Shown here: in pieces, positions 34,349 through 43,080 of the stretch
How positions within the stretch are numbered: the stretch's first letter is position 1
How the letters are laid out: the number at the start of each line of letters is the position of its first letter
Assembly: GCA_019308905.1 (NCBI GenBank)
Contig: JAFDHF010000023.1
Location: forward strand, 18,763-82,762
Source of the DNA: Deltaproteobacteria bacterium
GTDB lineage: Bacteria > Desulfobacterota > BSN033 > WVXP01
Direction of reading: 5' to 3'
Length of the DNA: 64,000 nucleotides
The notes under the pieces: model-generated
What the model saw: only the letters and a program-made list of their open reading frames with translations
Database searches by the model: none
Told to the model about the DNA's origin: nothing
Position numbers and translations under genes: made by a program

Positions 34349-37300
34349 CTACACCCCCTTCCTAACGATATTGACCATGAAAGCCTTTGTCTCAGGGATC
34401 ATGGTATTCGCGTCTCCGATGGACGGCGTGAGGAGGTTGGTGCTGTCACCTCCGTTGCGCGGCGTCAGCCAGCCGAAACACCAGGGCAGACCGATCTGGT
34501 GGATCACCTGCCCGGCGATATTGAAGGGCTTGAACCGCACCGTGACAATCGCCACGGCTTCCACCTCGCCCCGGGCGGAACGAACCACGCACAGGTCCCC
34601 GTTCCGGATGCCCTTGAGCTTGGCCAGTTCTTTGCTTATCTCCACCCACTGCTGCGGCTGTGCCTCGAGAAGCCATGGGCAATGGCGTGTCATGACCCCC
34701 GTCTGCCAGTGCTCGGTCATGCGATAGGTCGTCGCCACGATGGGGTATCTCGGGTCGCAGGAAAAGGCGACATCGAGGGGCGTGTTGGTCGCGGGCGAAA
34801 TTATTCTTATGGTCGGATTGATCTTCTGGCCGCTCAGCGGGTTCTTCTCGATGGGACACTCGTAGGGCTCGTAGTGCTCTGGAAATGGCCCGTCCGCCCG
34901 GCCCGGACCGAAGATCCGTGCATAGCCCTCGGGTTTCATGATGAAGGCATACCTTGTCTTCGCCTTGTTCGACAGTGGGGGCCAGCCGCCGTCGGGCACG
35001 TCGCCGATCCACCTGCCATTCTCCCACTTGATGACCCACTGGTCCTTGTCCCATGGTTGGCCGTTCTCGTCGACGGAGGCCCGGTTGTAAAGAACCCGTC
35101 TGTTGACCGGCCATGCCCAAGACCACTCGGGATAGAGGCCGATACGGTTGGGAGCGTCCCTTGTCCCTCGGCGGGCTGCCATATTTCCCTTTTCCGTATA
35201 GCTGTTGCAGTAGAGCCAGTTACCTGAACAGGTGGAGCCGTCTGCCTTGAGAAATGCAAAGCTCGGAACAAGGGTTCCCTTGCGGAAGGTCTTACCCTTG
35301 ACGGTCGTGTCTTCCAAAAAGTAGCCGTTCACCTCTCTTGCCACCTTGTGCACGTCCACTTTGGGGTAGCCGTAGTCCCACCAGAGATTGAGGATAGGCT
35401 CGGCAAAGACACCGCCTTCCTTCTGGTAGAGTCCCCTTACCCGGTGGAAAAGCTCGTTGATGATCTCGCTGTCCGGGAGGGCCTTGCCCGGAGAGTCACC
35501 ACCCCTGTAACGCCACTGCATCCAGCGGCCGCTGTTGGTGATGCTTCCCTCTTTCTCGAAAGAGACCGCACAGGGGAGCCGGAAAACCTCGGTCTTGATG
35601 TTTCTCGGCCGCATACCCGGTCCCCTCCAGAACTCAGAGGTCTCGCTGGGAAAGATGTTTACGGTGACCATCCAGTCGAGTTTGGCCATGGCGATCCTGT
35701 TCTTCTGGGCATTGGCACCGCTGCAGGCTGGATTCTGGCCCCAGGCGAAGAAACCCGAGAACTTCCCCTTGTACATCTCATCGAAAAGCATCAGCCAGGA
35801 GTAGTTCTCCCCGTCATCCAGCTTGGGAAGCCACGAGTAACCAAAGTCGTTCTCCCTGGTCGCGTTGTCCCCGAAAAAGGCCTTCAGAAGGCTGACCGAG
35901 TATTTGGGGTAGTTGCCCCACCAGTTGGCGCTCTTGGGATCGGACGTCTTGGGGGTGAATTTTTCGTTGTATGCCTTCAGGGTGGGCAGCGAGGCCCGGG
36001 GAGTCTTCAGGTATCCCGGCAGAATGTGGAAAAGCAGGCAGTGGTCCGTGGATCCCTGCACGTTTGATTCCCCTCGCAGGGCGTTCACCCCGCCGCCAGC
36101 CACACCCATGTTGCCCAGGATCAACTGGATGATGGCCATGGCCCGAATGTTCTGCACGCCCACAGTATGCTGAGTCCAGCCCATGGCGTACATGATGGTC
36201 CCCGCCCTGCCGGTCCTGCCCGTAGAGGCATAGGTCTCCCAGATTCTGAGCATCGTCTCCTTGGGGGTGCCCGTAATCTCAGAGACCAGCTCCGGTGTAT
36301 ACCGGGAGTACTGCTTCTTCAGCAGTTGAAAGACGCAGTGAGGATCCTGCATGGTGGGATCCTTCTTGATGATACCCCTGGCATCCCTCTGAAAGGCCCA
36401 ACTTTTCTTGTCGTACCTCCGTCTCTTTGGGTCGTACCCGGAAAAGAGGCCGTCGAGCTCGCCGGCCGTCTTAAAAGCCGGGTCGACCAGAAAGGTCGCA
36501 TTCGTATAGAGCTCCATGTACTTCTCATTGAAAAGCCTGTTCTGGACGATGTAGTTTATCATCCCGCCCAGGAAGGCGATATCCGAGCCGGACCGGATAG
36601 GCGCGTAGAGGTGGGCCTTTGAGGAGGTCCGGGTGAATCGCGGGTCCACGTTTATCAGGGTGGCACCCCTCTCCACCGCCCTCGTCACCCACTTGAACGA
36701 GACAGGGTGATTCTCGGCGGCGTTGCTGCCCATGACGAGAATCACATCCGCATTCTGAATATCGGTCCAGTGGTTCGTCATAGCTCCTCTACCGAACGAC
36801 TCTGCCAGAGCCGCTACCGTAGCGGAGTGTCAGATCCGTGCCTGATGTTCGATATACACCAGGCCCAGGGCACGGAGGAACTTCTGGTAGATATAGCATT
36901 CCTCGTTATCCATAGCCGCGCTGCCCACCGAGGCGATGCCGTTGGTCCTATTGACCACCTGTCCCTTGGCATTCTTCGCCACGAAACTCCCGTCCCGGCT
37001 CTTCTTGATCCGCTTGGCGATCTCGTCCAATGCCCAGTCCCAGGATACCTCTTGCCACTCCGTGGCATAAGGGGCCCGATACATGGGCCTTTGCAGGCGC
37101 TTCGGATTGTTCGCCGACAACTGGATAAGGGCAGATCCCTTGCTGCAGAGGGAACCCTCACTGATAGGATGGTCTGGATCACCTTCGATGTTGATTACCT
37201 TCCCATTGACGGAGTTGACGAGAGCCCCGCACCCAACCGCACAGTAACAGCAGATGGTTGCACTCTCCTTTGCCGCCTTCAGATCTTTGCGGAGGGTGGC

Positions 37301-37405
37301 AGCATAAGCCTCAATAGGTGAGAGATCAAAACCCAGGCTCCCGGCCGCCATCCCTGCTGCTGCAGCACCGGAGATCTTCAAAAAGGTCCTGCGGGTCACT
37401 TTCAT
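34349..37405 (-). CDS. fdhA: Formate dehydrogenase catalytic (alpha) subunit, selenocysteine-containing
   Basis: This molybdo- or tungstopterin enzyme oxidises formate to CO2, probably in the periplasm. One continuous 1018-residue frame runs through an in-frame TGA (36830-36832) that encodes Sec192 in the canonical context EHQARI-U-HSATVAALAESFGRGAMTNHW. The Tat signal is TRRTFLKISG at residues 4-13. The [4Fe-4S] site is CxxCxxxC-x27-C (Cys52, 55, 59, 87). Later landmarks are DPRFTRTSSKAHLY, ILGNMGVAGGGVNALRGESNVQG and the C-terminal cofactor-binding segments. Without recoding it would appear as two genes (34349-36781 and 36830-37405). Confidence 0.96.
36797..36832 (-). promoter_or_regulatory. 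Candidate bacterial SECIS element of fdhA
   Basis: Counting the U of UGA as 1, GGCTCT (21-26) pairs with AGAGTC (30-35), with one G-U pair and a GGC loop at 27-29. An alternative hairpin CCGCTA-CGG-TAGCGG lies at 8-22. The first has the position of the apical stem of known bacterial SECIS elements. Confidence 0.6.
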
Positions 37406-37633
37406 CGTCTGTTTTCACCTTCCTTTCTCTTGGATTGTCTAGAAACGGTCTGTCCAGCGAGAAAACCAAACACCTCCTTTCAAAGAGAGTGTGGAAAACC
37501 AAAGCGAAAAGGCACCGTTGGGGCCGGGGTACCTATGGATGATCCCTCTCGGCCTTTGGAAGGGGGAAAAGCGGAGTAGACCGAGATTGTGAAAACGGTA
37601 ACAAGCAGACTTGGTATCATGCTTCTCCACCCC
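37406..37633 (-). other. Leader region upstream of fdhA
   Basis: This stretch should hold the fdh promoter. A purine-rich AAAGGAAGGTGAAAACAGACG precedes the ATG as ribosome site. I see no convincing sigma-70 or sigma-54 boxes and no recognisable riboswitch. A repeat element lies immediately beyond it, so the whole gap to the next gene is 453 bp. Confidence 0.35.
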
Positions 37634-37780
37634 ATGTCAAGCAAAATCTTTCCGGAGTTCCTGACTTTTGGAGAACACCCTTGCCTCCGAGCGACATTGC
37701 GGAAGCGGGGGGAAAGGTCGTGTTCGTGTTTCGTGTTCGTGTTTCGTGTTCGTGAGTCGTGTTCGTGGGGAAGGGCAGGG
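37634..37780 (-). repeat. Intergenic repeat element, copy 1, with 13-nt minisatellite
   Basis: The 70 bp at 37659-37728 are identical to 40537-40606. After the core, from 37718 to 37767, alternating TTCGTG and TTCGTGT/A units give a 13-nt tandem repeat. The tail GGGGAAGGGCAGG is shared too. On the minus strand the core folds as GCTTCCG/CGGAGGC with a 10-nt loop; the plus strand has a C-A mismatch there. Upstream similarity extends to 37634. Confidence 0.85.
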
Positions 37781-37858
37781 CAGCGGTAGAGGGGCCCCGC
37801 GTGGCTGGTTCCTCGGACTCATGATCCGCAAAAGGGCCCACTGGGGGGAGAGGGATGC

Positions 37859-38623
37859 TCAGAACCGCCCTTCAAAGCTGATGAGAGAGTGGCCGTAGCG
37901 ATGGTGGGAAAAATCGGCACCCGCCTTTTCAAAATATCTGGCCCAGAATCTCTCTACAGACCGGAACTTCTTTGAATCGGATGCACTCGCTCCGGCCACG
38001 TAGACCTTGACCCCTGAGAGATCCGGAATGAGATTCAGCTCCTGCCGGCGTCGAATCACGCGGTAGATGTAGTCATCCGTGACCTTGACAGTGGAAAAGT
38101 TGTACTCCTTGGAGTCCTGAATCATGTCCGACAAAATCACCAGGATCTTCTTGCGCTTTTCGTCATGGAAAATGGTGTCGGCTATATTCAGGGAATTGAG
38201 GATCTCTGTCCGCGGGGTGCCCCTCTTGCGGGAGAGCAGCTTCTCCACCTCCCTCCGGATCTCTTCCCTGGTGTTGGTCAGCTTCTGTTCGAACTGAATC
38301 CGGTTGACCCAAATCGATTTTTTCGGGATTTCACTGTCCACCACCGGTTTGAAGTCGATGAAGGAACGGCCGGTTATGGTGCCGACCATTATCCGGTCCC
38401 CCTGCCTGAGGTCCTGAAAGATCTTCTCAAAGGCCTCTCGGTAGACCGTCCGCCTGGCACTGTTGGTACTGCCTGACATATCGACCAGAACGACAATCAC
38501 TCGGGGTTCCTTTTCGTCTTCGTGGGAATTCAAAAAGGCTTTAGAACTCCCGGCCCCCACGGTCACCAAGAGGAGAAAGCACAAAAGAAGAATCCATGAT
38601 AACCTAAGTCTCGACCTCTCCAT
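37859..38623 (-). CDS. Secreted or membrane-anchored von Willebrand factor A domain protein
   Basis: The 254-residue protein begins with a strong hydrophobic signal (ILLLCFLLLVTVGAGSS), then a VWA domain: the MIDAS motif is VVLVDMSGSTNS, with a later Thr in MVGTITGRS and an Asp in VILSDMIQDS. The ending (GVKVYVAGASASDSKKFRSVERFWARYFEKAGADF) also fits VWA-like proteins. VWA domains bind divalent metal and partner proteins. It follows a predicted four-helix membrane protein by 33 bp on the same strand. The ATG sits behind AGGAGGAAG. Partner and process are unknown. Confidence 0.8.
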   Translation of the reverse strand: MERSRLRLSWILLLCFLLLVTVGAGSSKAFLNSHEDEKEPRVIVVLVDMSGSTNSARRTVYREAFEKIFQDLRQGDRIMVGTITGRSFIDFKPVVDSEIPKKSIWVNRIQFEQKLTNTREEIRREVEKLLSRKRGTPRTEILNSLNIADTIFHDEKRKKILVILSDMIQDSKEYNFSTVKVTDDYIYRVIRRRQELNLIPDLSGVKVYVAGASASDSKKFRSVERFWARYFEKAGADFSHHRYGHSLISFEGRF

Positions 38624-38656
38624 TTGGATCTTCCTCCTGAGAAGGAATGAAAGGGA

Positions 38657-39628
38657 TCAGTTGGCCGCTGCCTGCAGCCTTGTGGTAAGGGTCTCCATCT
38701 GCCTGCCCTGTTCTTCCTGTGCAAAATCGACACCCAGCTCGTGTTCCCTCTCAAATGACTTGGGTTTTTCGTGATCCGGGCGAACCCTCTGGTTGATCTT
38801 CCGGTAGTAGAAGATGATCTCCTGGGCCTTCTGCTGGATCCGATGGATCTCCTGCTGCTGCCGGGTGAGGATCTTCCTGTATTTGGCTTCGATCGACCGC
38901 ATGGATTTGTTGAGCTGATTCGTCCTGCGATGGAGGTGTTCCAGCATTGGATCCTTGTCGTGGGCAAAATAGGAACAGAGAGTCGCCGCCGCCAGAATAA
39001 CAAGATTCAGTCCCACAAACGCGGCACCTATCACCGTACTGCTTCCGAAACTGCTGACCGCCCCTGCTCTGCTCAGGTCGCCCAGGTATTGGACCCGCAC
39101 ATAGCCGATGGCAACCAGGCCTCCCACGGTGAGAAGGAGAAGGATCCCCACACCCAGGGCGTTCTTCCACCAAGGGCCGGACCACCTCTTCAGAAGAATC
39201 CCCATGGCATGGGCGATCCAGGGAATCGCTACGGCAACACCCACGGCCATGATCCAGGTGAATATCTGACTCTCGCCGAAGACCGCAAAGGCCAGGGAGT
39301 TCATGGGGATCTCCCCCAGTACAAAGAGGAGCATCAGGACGTAGTACTTCCCCCTTGACAGCTCCACACTCGGTTCGCTCCTGCCGATTTTTGCGGCATG
39401 TGCGTCGTAGTCCTTGGAGATGCGCTCGTACGCCTTGAGCAGAGGCTTGTGCTTTCCGTTGAGAATCTCCAGCTTGGGTCCGTACGCCGCCGTCACCTGG
39501 CGTGCCTCGTTTCTGGCAATTGCCATCAGCTCCTGCTCGAACTGAGAGAAATTCGGATCATCCCTGCCCGGGATATTGCTTTTGGCATCGCTTATGGCGT
39601 TGCGCCGGGCCTTCGATCTGCTGTACAT
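38657..39628 (-). CDS. Four-helix membrane protein with coiled-coil tail, unknown function
   Basis: The 323-residue protein has a basic, helical N-terminal part (about 1-95), four membrane segments (near YVLMLLFVLGEIPMNSLAF, IFTWIMAVGVAVAIPWIA, ALGVGILLLLTVGGLVAIGY and VIGAAFVGLNLVILAAATLC) and a long charged coiled coil (LHRRTNQLNKSMRSIEAKYRKILTRQQQEIHRIQQKAQE). Start ATG 39628 is preferred over an upstream ATG because GGGGGAGAAGAG precedes it. I do not recognise a family. Together with the VWA gene it forms a two-gene unit lying between two copies of the same repeat. Confidence 0.75.
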   Translation of the reverse strand: MYSRSKARRNAISDAKSNIPGRDDPNFSQFEQELMAIARNEARQVTAAYGPKLEILNGKHKPLLKAYERISKDYDAHAAKIGRSEPSVELSRGKYYVLMLLFVLGEIPMNSLAFAVFGESQIFTWIMAVGVAVAIPWIAHAMGILLKRWSGPWWKNALGVGILLLLTVGGLVAIGYVRVQYLGDLSRAGAVSSFGSSTVIGAAFVGLNLVILAAATLCSYFAHDKDPMLEHLHRRTNQLNKSMRSIEAKYRKILTRQQQEIHRIQQKAQEIIFYYRKINQRVRPDHEKPKSFEREHELGVDFAQEEQGRQMETLTTRLQAAAN

Positions 39629-39954
39629 CTCTTCTCCCCCTTTCTGTCTTGGCGAATCAGGAAGTGGTGGACCTCGAATTGGCATAAGCAAAATCTAAGC
39701 CAACTGAGAGGCCCCAAGGGGGATATACAGGTTCAAAACCCCCACGAATGGGGCCCACAACTAGACCGGTTCCTTTGAAATCATGGAGAGATCTACCTGA
39801 CAGGGGGAAATAATCGGAAGGATACTGTCCCGTTGATCGGTTGATTCACGCCTCTTTACCCGGCAGCATGGCACAGAGGTTCTCGATCGGCCATTCACTC
39901 GCCGGCAGGAGGGATGTGAGGGGAAAAATCTTTTTCCATCGGTCGGAGGCTCGG
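39629..39954 (-). other. Intergenic region with nested hairpin
   Basis: No gene is seen between the membrane protein and the TraR-type gene. The notable structure spans 39710-39755: GGCCCCA pairs with TGGGGCC (7 bp) and inside it GGGGG pairs with CCCCC around a 16-nt loop. It has no T tract, and lies about 80 bp upstream of the membrane-protein ATG, so a leader-RNA role is possible. Confidence 0.5.
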
Positions 39955-40410
39955 TTAGATATCCTCGTCCGTCTCCATCTGACTCTGCTCGGCCTGAGCC
40001 CTCCTCTCCATCCAGGTTCTTCCGCTGTCCGTCTCCGCGACCTTCTCCTTCTCTCTCTGGCACTCCACACAGTAGCGGGCAAAGGGCAGAACCTGAAGAC
40101 GCTTCTCCTTTATCTCTTTTCCACACTCCTCGCAGGTTCCGTAGGTGCCTTCCTCCAGCCTCTCAAGGGCACGGTCGACGTTCTTCAGCATCTCCGTGTA
40201 CATGGTCAGAACCCGATAGTCCAGATCCCGGGAAACATCGAGTGTACTCAGATCACCCTCGTCCAGAGCAGGTCCCAAGGTGGAGGCGATATCCTCCGCC
40301 ATCTTCTCTCCCACCTCGTCCGCTATTCTGGTCTCAATCTCCCGCCTCTTCTGCAGGAGCATCTCACGGAGCCTCTCTTTGCGATCCGATTTGTCATGAG
40401 ATTTGACCAT
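39955..40410 (-). CDS. DksA/TraR-type C4 zinc-finger protein
   Basis: This is a 151-residue protein with an N-terminal helical pair (SDRKERLREMLLQKRREIETRIADEVG) and a C4 zinc finger CEECGKEIKEKRLQVLPFARYCVEC, the signature of the DksA/TraR family, whose members bind the RNA polymerase secondary channel. ATG 40410 behind GGGAGGAACC is chosen; the longer frame adds 24 residues without support. The acidic pair at the tip of the coiled coil is not clearly conserved, so action as a true DksA is uncertain. It borders repeat copy 2. Confidence 0.88.
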   Translation of the reverse strand: MVKSHDKSDRKERLREMLLQKRREIETRIADEVGEKMAEDIASTLGPALDEGDLSTLDVSRDLDYRVLTMYTEMLKNVDRALERLEEGTYGTCEECGKEIKEKRLQVLPFARYCVECQREKEKVAETDSGRTWMERRAQAEQSQMETDEDI

Positions 40411-40509
40411 GGTTCCTCCCAAAATTGTATGGCTCTTTCCCGATCCCCAGTGGATCATTCCTCTATTATGAAGAACAGGCACCTCTTATTACCAGAAAAA
40501 CAGAACCTC

Positions 40510-40671
40510 GTCAATCAAAACGTACTCTCTGGAGTCTCCTGACTTTTGGAGAACACCCTTGCCTCCGAGCGACATTGCGGAAGCGGGGGGAAAGGTCGTG
40601 TTCGTGAGTCGTGTTCGTGATTCGTGTTCGTGAGTCGTGCTCGTGATTCGTGCTCCTGGGGAAGGGGCAGG
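40510..40671 (-). repeat. Intergenic repeat element, copy 2, with 13-nt minisatellite
   Basis: It carries the same 70-bp core as copy 1 (40537-40606) in the same orientation. The minisatellite is longer here (40596-40658) and its units vary (GTCGTG, TTCGTGA, CTCGTGA). The tail GGGGAAGGGGCAGG follows. It fills most of the gap between the TraR-type gene and lon. Confidence 0.85.
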
Positions 40672-40699
40672 AACTGTCCACCCGCGAACCTTGATAGGG

Positions 40700-43066
40700 T
40701 CACCGCGTGAGCTCAGGAGCGGAGGCGGTCCCTAAGGCAAAATCGATGACCTCCTCCATCCGGTTGACCCACTTGAAGGTCAGACCCTTCCGCAGAGTCT
40801 CGGGCACCTCCTCCAGATCCTTCTGGTTCAGTTGGGGAAGCACAACCGTCTCGATGCCGGCCCTTCTTGCAGCCAGGACCTTCTCCTTGATCCCTCCCAC
40901 GGGAAGCACGTCCCCCCTCAGCGTGATCTCCCCGGTCATGGCGATGTCATCGCGGACCGGCCTGTTCTTCACCACCGAAACCAGGGCGGAGAGTATGGCT
41001 ACCCCCGCTGAAGGGCCGTCCTTTGGTGTGGCTCCGGCAGGAACGTGGATGTGGATGTCATGGTGGTCAAAAAAATCCTCATCGATGTCGAGTTCCCGGG
41101 CCCTCGACCGGATGTAGCTGAGAGCGGCGGTGGCAGACTCCTTCATAACGTCTCCGAGGTGCCCCGTCAAAGTCAGGCGGTTCTTCCCCTTCATGACAGA
41201 CGCCTCGACAAAGATAATCTCACCCCCGGCCGGCGTCCAAGCAAGACCAGTGGCCAGGCCAGGTCCCCAAGATCTGGCCTTTGTCTCCGGTATAAACTTC
41301 TGAGGCCCTAGAAAGTCGGAAAGATTCTCCTCGGATACAACGACGGGGTCTGTGTTTCCCTTGGCCAACCGGATCGCAACAGCCCTGCACACCGAGGCGA
41401 TCTCTCTCTCCAGGTTACGAACGCCTGCCTCACGGGTATACCCCCGGATAATGGCCCGGATGGCATCGTCATCGAGGCGGAGAAGATCGCCGGTAAGCCC
41501 GTTCTGCTCCACCTGCCTGGGGATGAGATATCTCCGGGCTATTTCCAGCTTCTCCTCCTCCGTGTATCCGGGGAGACTCAGTACCTCCATCCGGTCTCTG
41601 AGAGCGGGAGGGATCGTGTCGAGGATGTTGGCGGTGGTGATGAACATCACCTTTGAGAGGTCGAAAGGAATCTCCAGGTAGTGATCGGAAAAACTGTTGT
41701 TCTGTTCCGGGTCCAGGACCTCGAGAAGGGCTGAAGAGGGATCTCCTCTGAAGTCCGCTCCGATCTTGTCCACCTCGTCGAGCATGAAGACCGGGTTGTT
41801 GGCACCCGCTTTCTTGATGCCCTGAATGATACGCCCGGGAAGAGCCCCCACATACGTCCTCCTGTGGCCGCGGATCTCGGCCTCGTCCCTCACCCCTCCG
41901 AGAGAGAGGCGGACAAACTTCCTGCCCATAGTCCTGGCTATGGACTGGCCCAGAGAGGTCTTCCCCACACCCGGCGGCCCCACAAAGCAGAGAATCGGCC
42001 CGCGACTGTCGGCCTTCAGCTTCCGGACAGCGAGATACTCGAGAATCCTCTTTTTCACCTGGTCGAGGTCGTGATGATCCTCGTTGAGGATCTGCTCGGC
42101 CCGTTCCAGATCGAGATTATCCTCTGTCGAGACAGACCAGGGCACATCGAGAATCCAGTCCAGATAGGTTCTCGATACGGTGTACTCGGCAGCAGCAGGA
42201 GGCATCTTGGAGAGGCGGTCGAGTTCTTTGTCGGCCACCTCCCTGGCCTCGGGAGGAAGCCCCGCCGCCTCTATGCGCTTCTTCAATTCCGATATCTCGG
42301 CCGTTCTCTCATCACCCTCTCCCAACTCCTTTTGGATGGCTTTGAGCTGCTCCCTCAGAAGGATCTCGCGCTGGGTTTTCCCCATGCCCTCCTGGACCCT
42401 TTTCTGAATGTCCGCACTCAACTCGAGCTTTTCCACTTGTTGGTTGAGCAGCACCGTCACCTTTTCCAGCACATCCTTCAGCCGAGTGATCTCCAGGAGT
42501 TCCTGTTTCTGCTCCACCGAGATATCGAGATTGGAAGCCACCAGGGAGGCCAGGTCAGCAGGGTTATCCAGGTTCATGACCACAACCCCGAGCTCCGGAG
42601 GGAGGGACGCAAGCTCTATGACCTTCTGAAAGAGCCTCTGGATATTGAGAACCATCGCTTCCGCCTCTTTGTCCATCTCCCGGTTCTCCTCCAGGACCAG
42701 AATCTTCGCCTTGAGATAGGGCTCTTTCTGGGAGTACTCGAAGAGGCTTACCTTTTTCATCCCCCTTATGATCACCTGGTAGGCATCATTGGGCAGGGCT
42801 ATCTTCTTGACGATCTGTGCGACCGTTCCGACCGAATAGAGATGCTCGGGACCCGGTTCCTCCACGGTTTGATCCTTCAGAGAGACCACGACCACCAGCC
42901 TGTCCCCAACAAGGGCCTCATCCACCAGCTTCTTGGATCTCTCTTTCACCACCAACACGGGGATGGCCATCTCGGGGAAAAGGACCATTCCCTTGAGGGG
43001 CAACACGGGCAGTTCAGACGGGATCGCAAGCTCACCCTGCTCCATTTTCACGGTTCCTTCAGCCAT
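40700..43066 (-). CDS. lon: ATP-dependent protease Lon
   Basis: Lon degrades misfolded and regulatory proteins. The 788-residue protein has the LonN substrate domain (LPVLPLKGMVLFPEMAIPVLVVKERS), a coiled-coil region, an AAA+ module (Walker A GPPGVGKTSLGQ, Walker B VFMLDEVDKIG) and the Ser-Lys protease domain with catalytic Ser686 in KDGPSAGVAI and the Lys in GGIKEKVLAARRAG. It belongs to LonA (soluble). It is encoded 14 bp downstream of an Hsp20 gene, within a run of protein quality-control genes. Confidence 0.97.
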   Translation of the reverse strand: MAEGTVKMEQGELAIPSELPVLPLKGMVLFPEMAIPVLVVKERSKKLVDEALVGDRLVVVVSLKDQTVEEPGPEHLYSVGTVAQIVKKIALPNDAYQVIIRGMKKVSLFEYSQKEPYLKAKILVLEENREMDKEAEAMVLNIQRLFQKVIELASLPPELGVVVMNLDNPADLASLVASNLDISVEQKQELLEITRLKDVLEKVTVLLNQQVEKLELSADIQKRVQEGMGKTQREILLREQLKAIQKELGEGDERTAEISELKKRIEAAGLPPEAREVADKELDRLSKMPPAAAEYTVSRTYLDWILDVPWSVSTEDNLDLERAEQILNEDHHDLDQVKKRILEYLAVRKLKADSRGPILCFVGPPGVGKTSLGQSIARTMGRKFVRLSLGGVRDEAEIRGHRRTYVGALPGRIIQGIKKAGANNPVFMLDEVDKIGADFRGDPSSALLEVLDPEQNNSFSDHYLEIPFDLSKVMFITTANILDTIPPALRDRMEVLSLPGYTEEEKLEIARRYLIPRQVEQNGLTGDLLRLDDDAIRAIIRGYTREAGVRNLEREIASVCRAVAIRLAKGNTDPVVVSEENLSDFLGPQKFIPETKARSWGPGLATGLAWTPAGGEIIFVEASVMKGKNRLTLTGHLGDVMKESATAALSYIRSRARELDIDEDFFDHHDIHIHVPAGATPKDGPSAGVAILSALVSVVKNRPVRDDIAMTGEITLRGDVLPVGGIKEKVLAARRAGIETVVLPQLNQKDLEEVPETLRKGLTFKWVNRMEEVIDFALGTASAPELTR

Positions 43067-43080
43067 CCTATCCTCCTATG

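Noticed and set aside
37718..37767. TTCGTG tandem repeats as a CRISPR array
   Set aside because: Units are 6-7 nt with no spacers; this is a minisatellite.
37406..37858. A tRNA(Sec) gene near fdhA
   Set aside because: No 90-100 nt cloverleaf with a T-loop sequence could be found here or elsewhere in the window.
40510..40671. Short open frames encoded within the two repeat copies
   Set aside because: Similar translations arise only because the DNA is repeated; no ribosome site or stable length.
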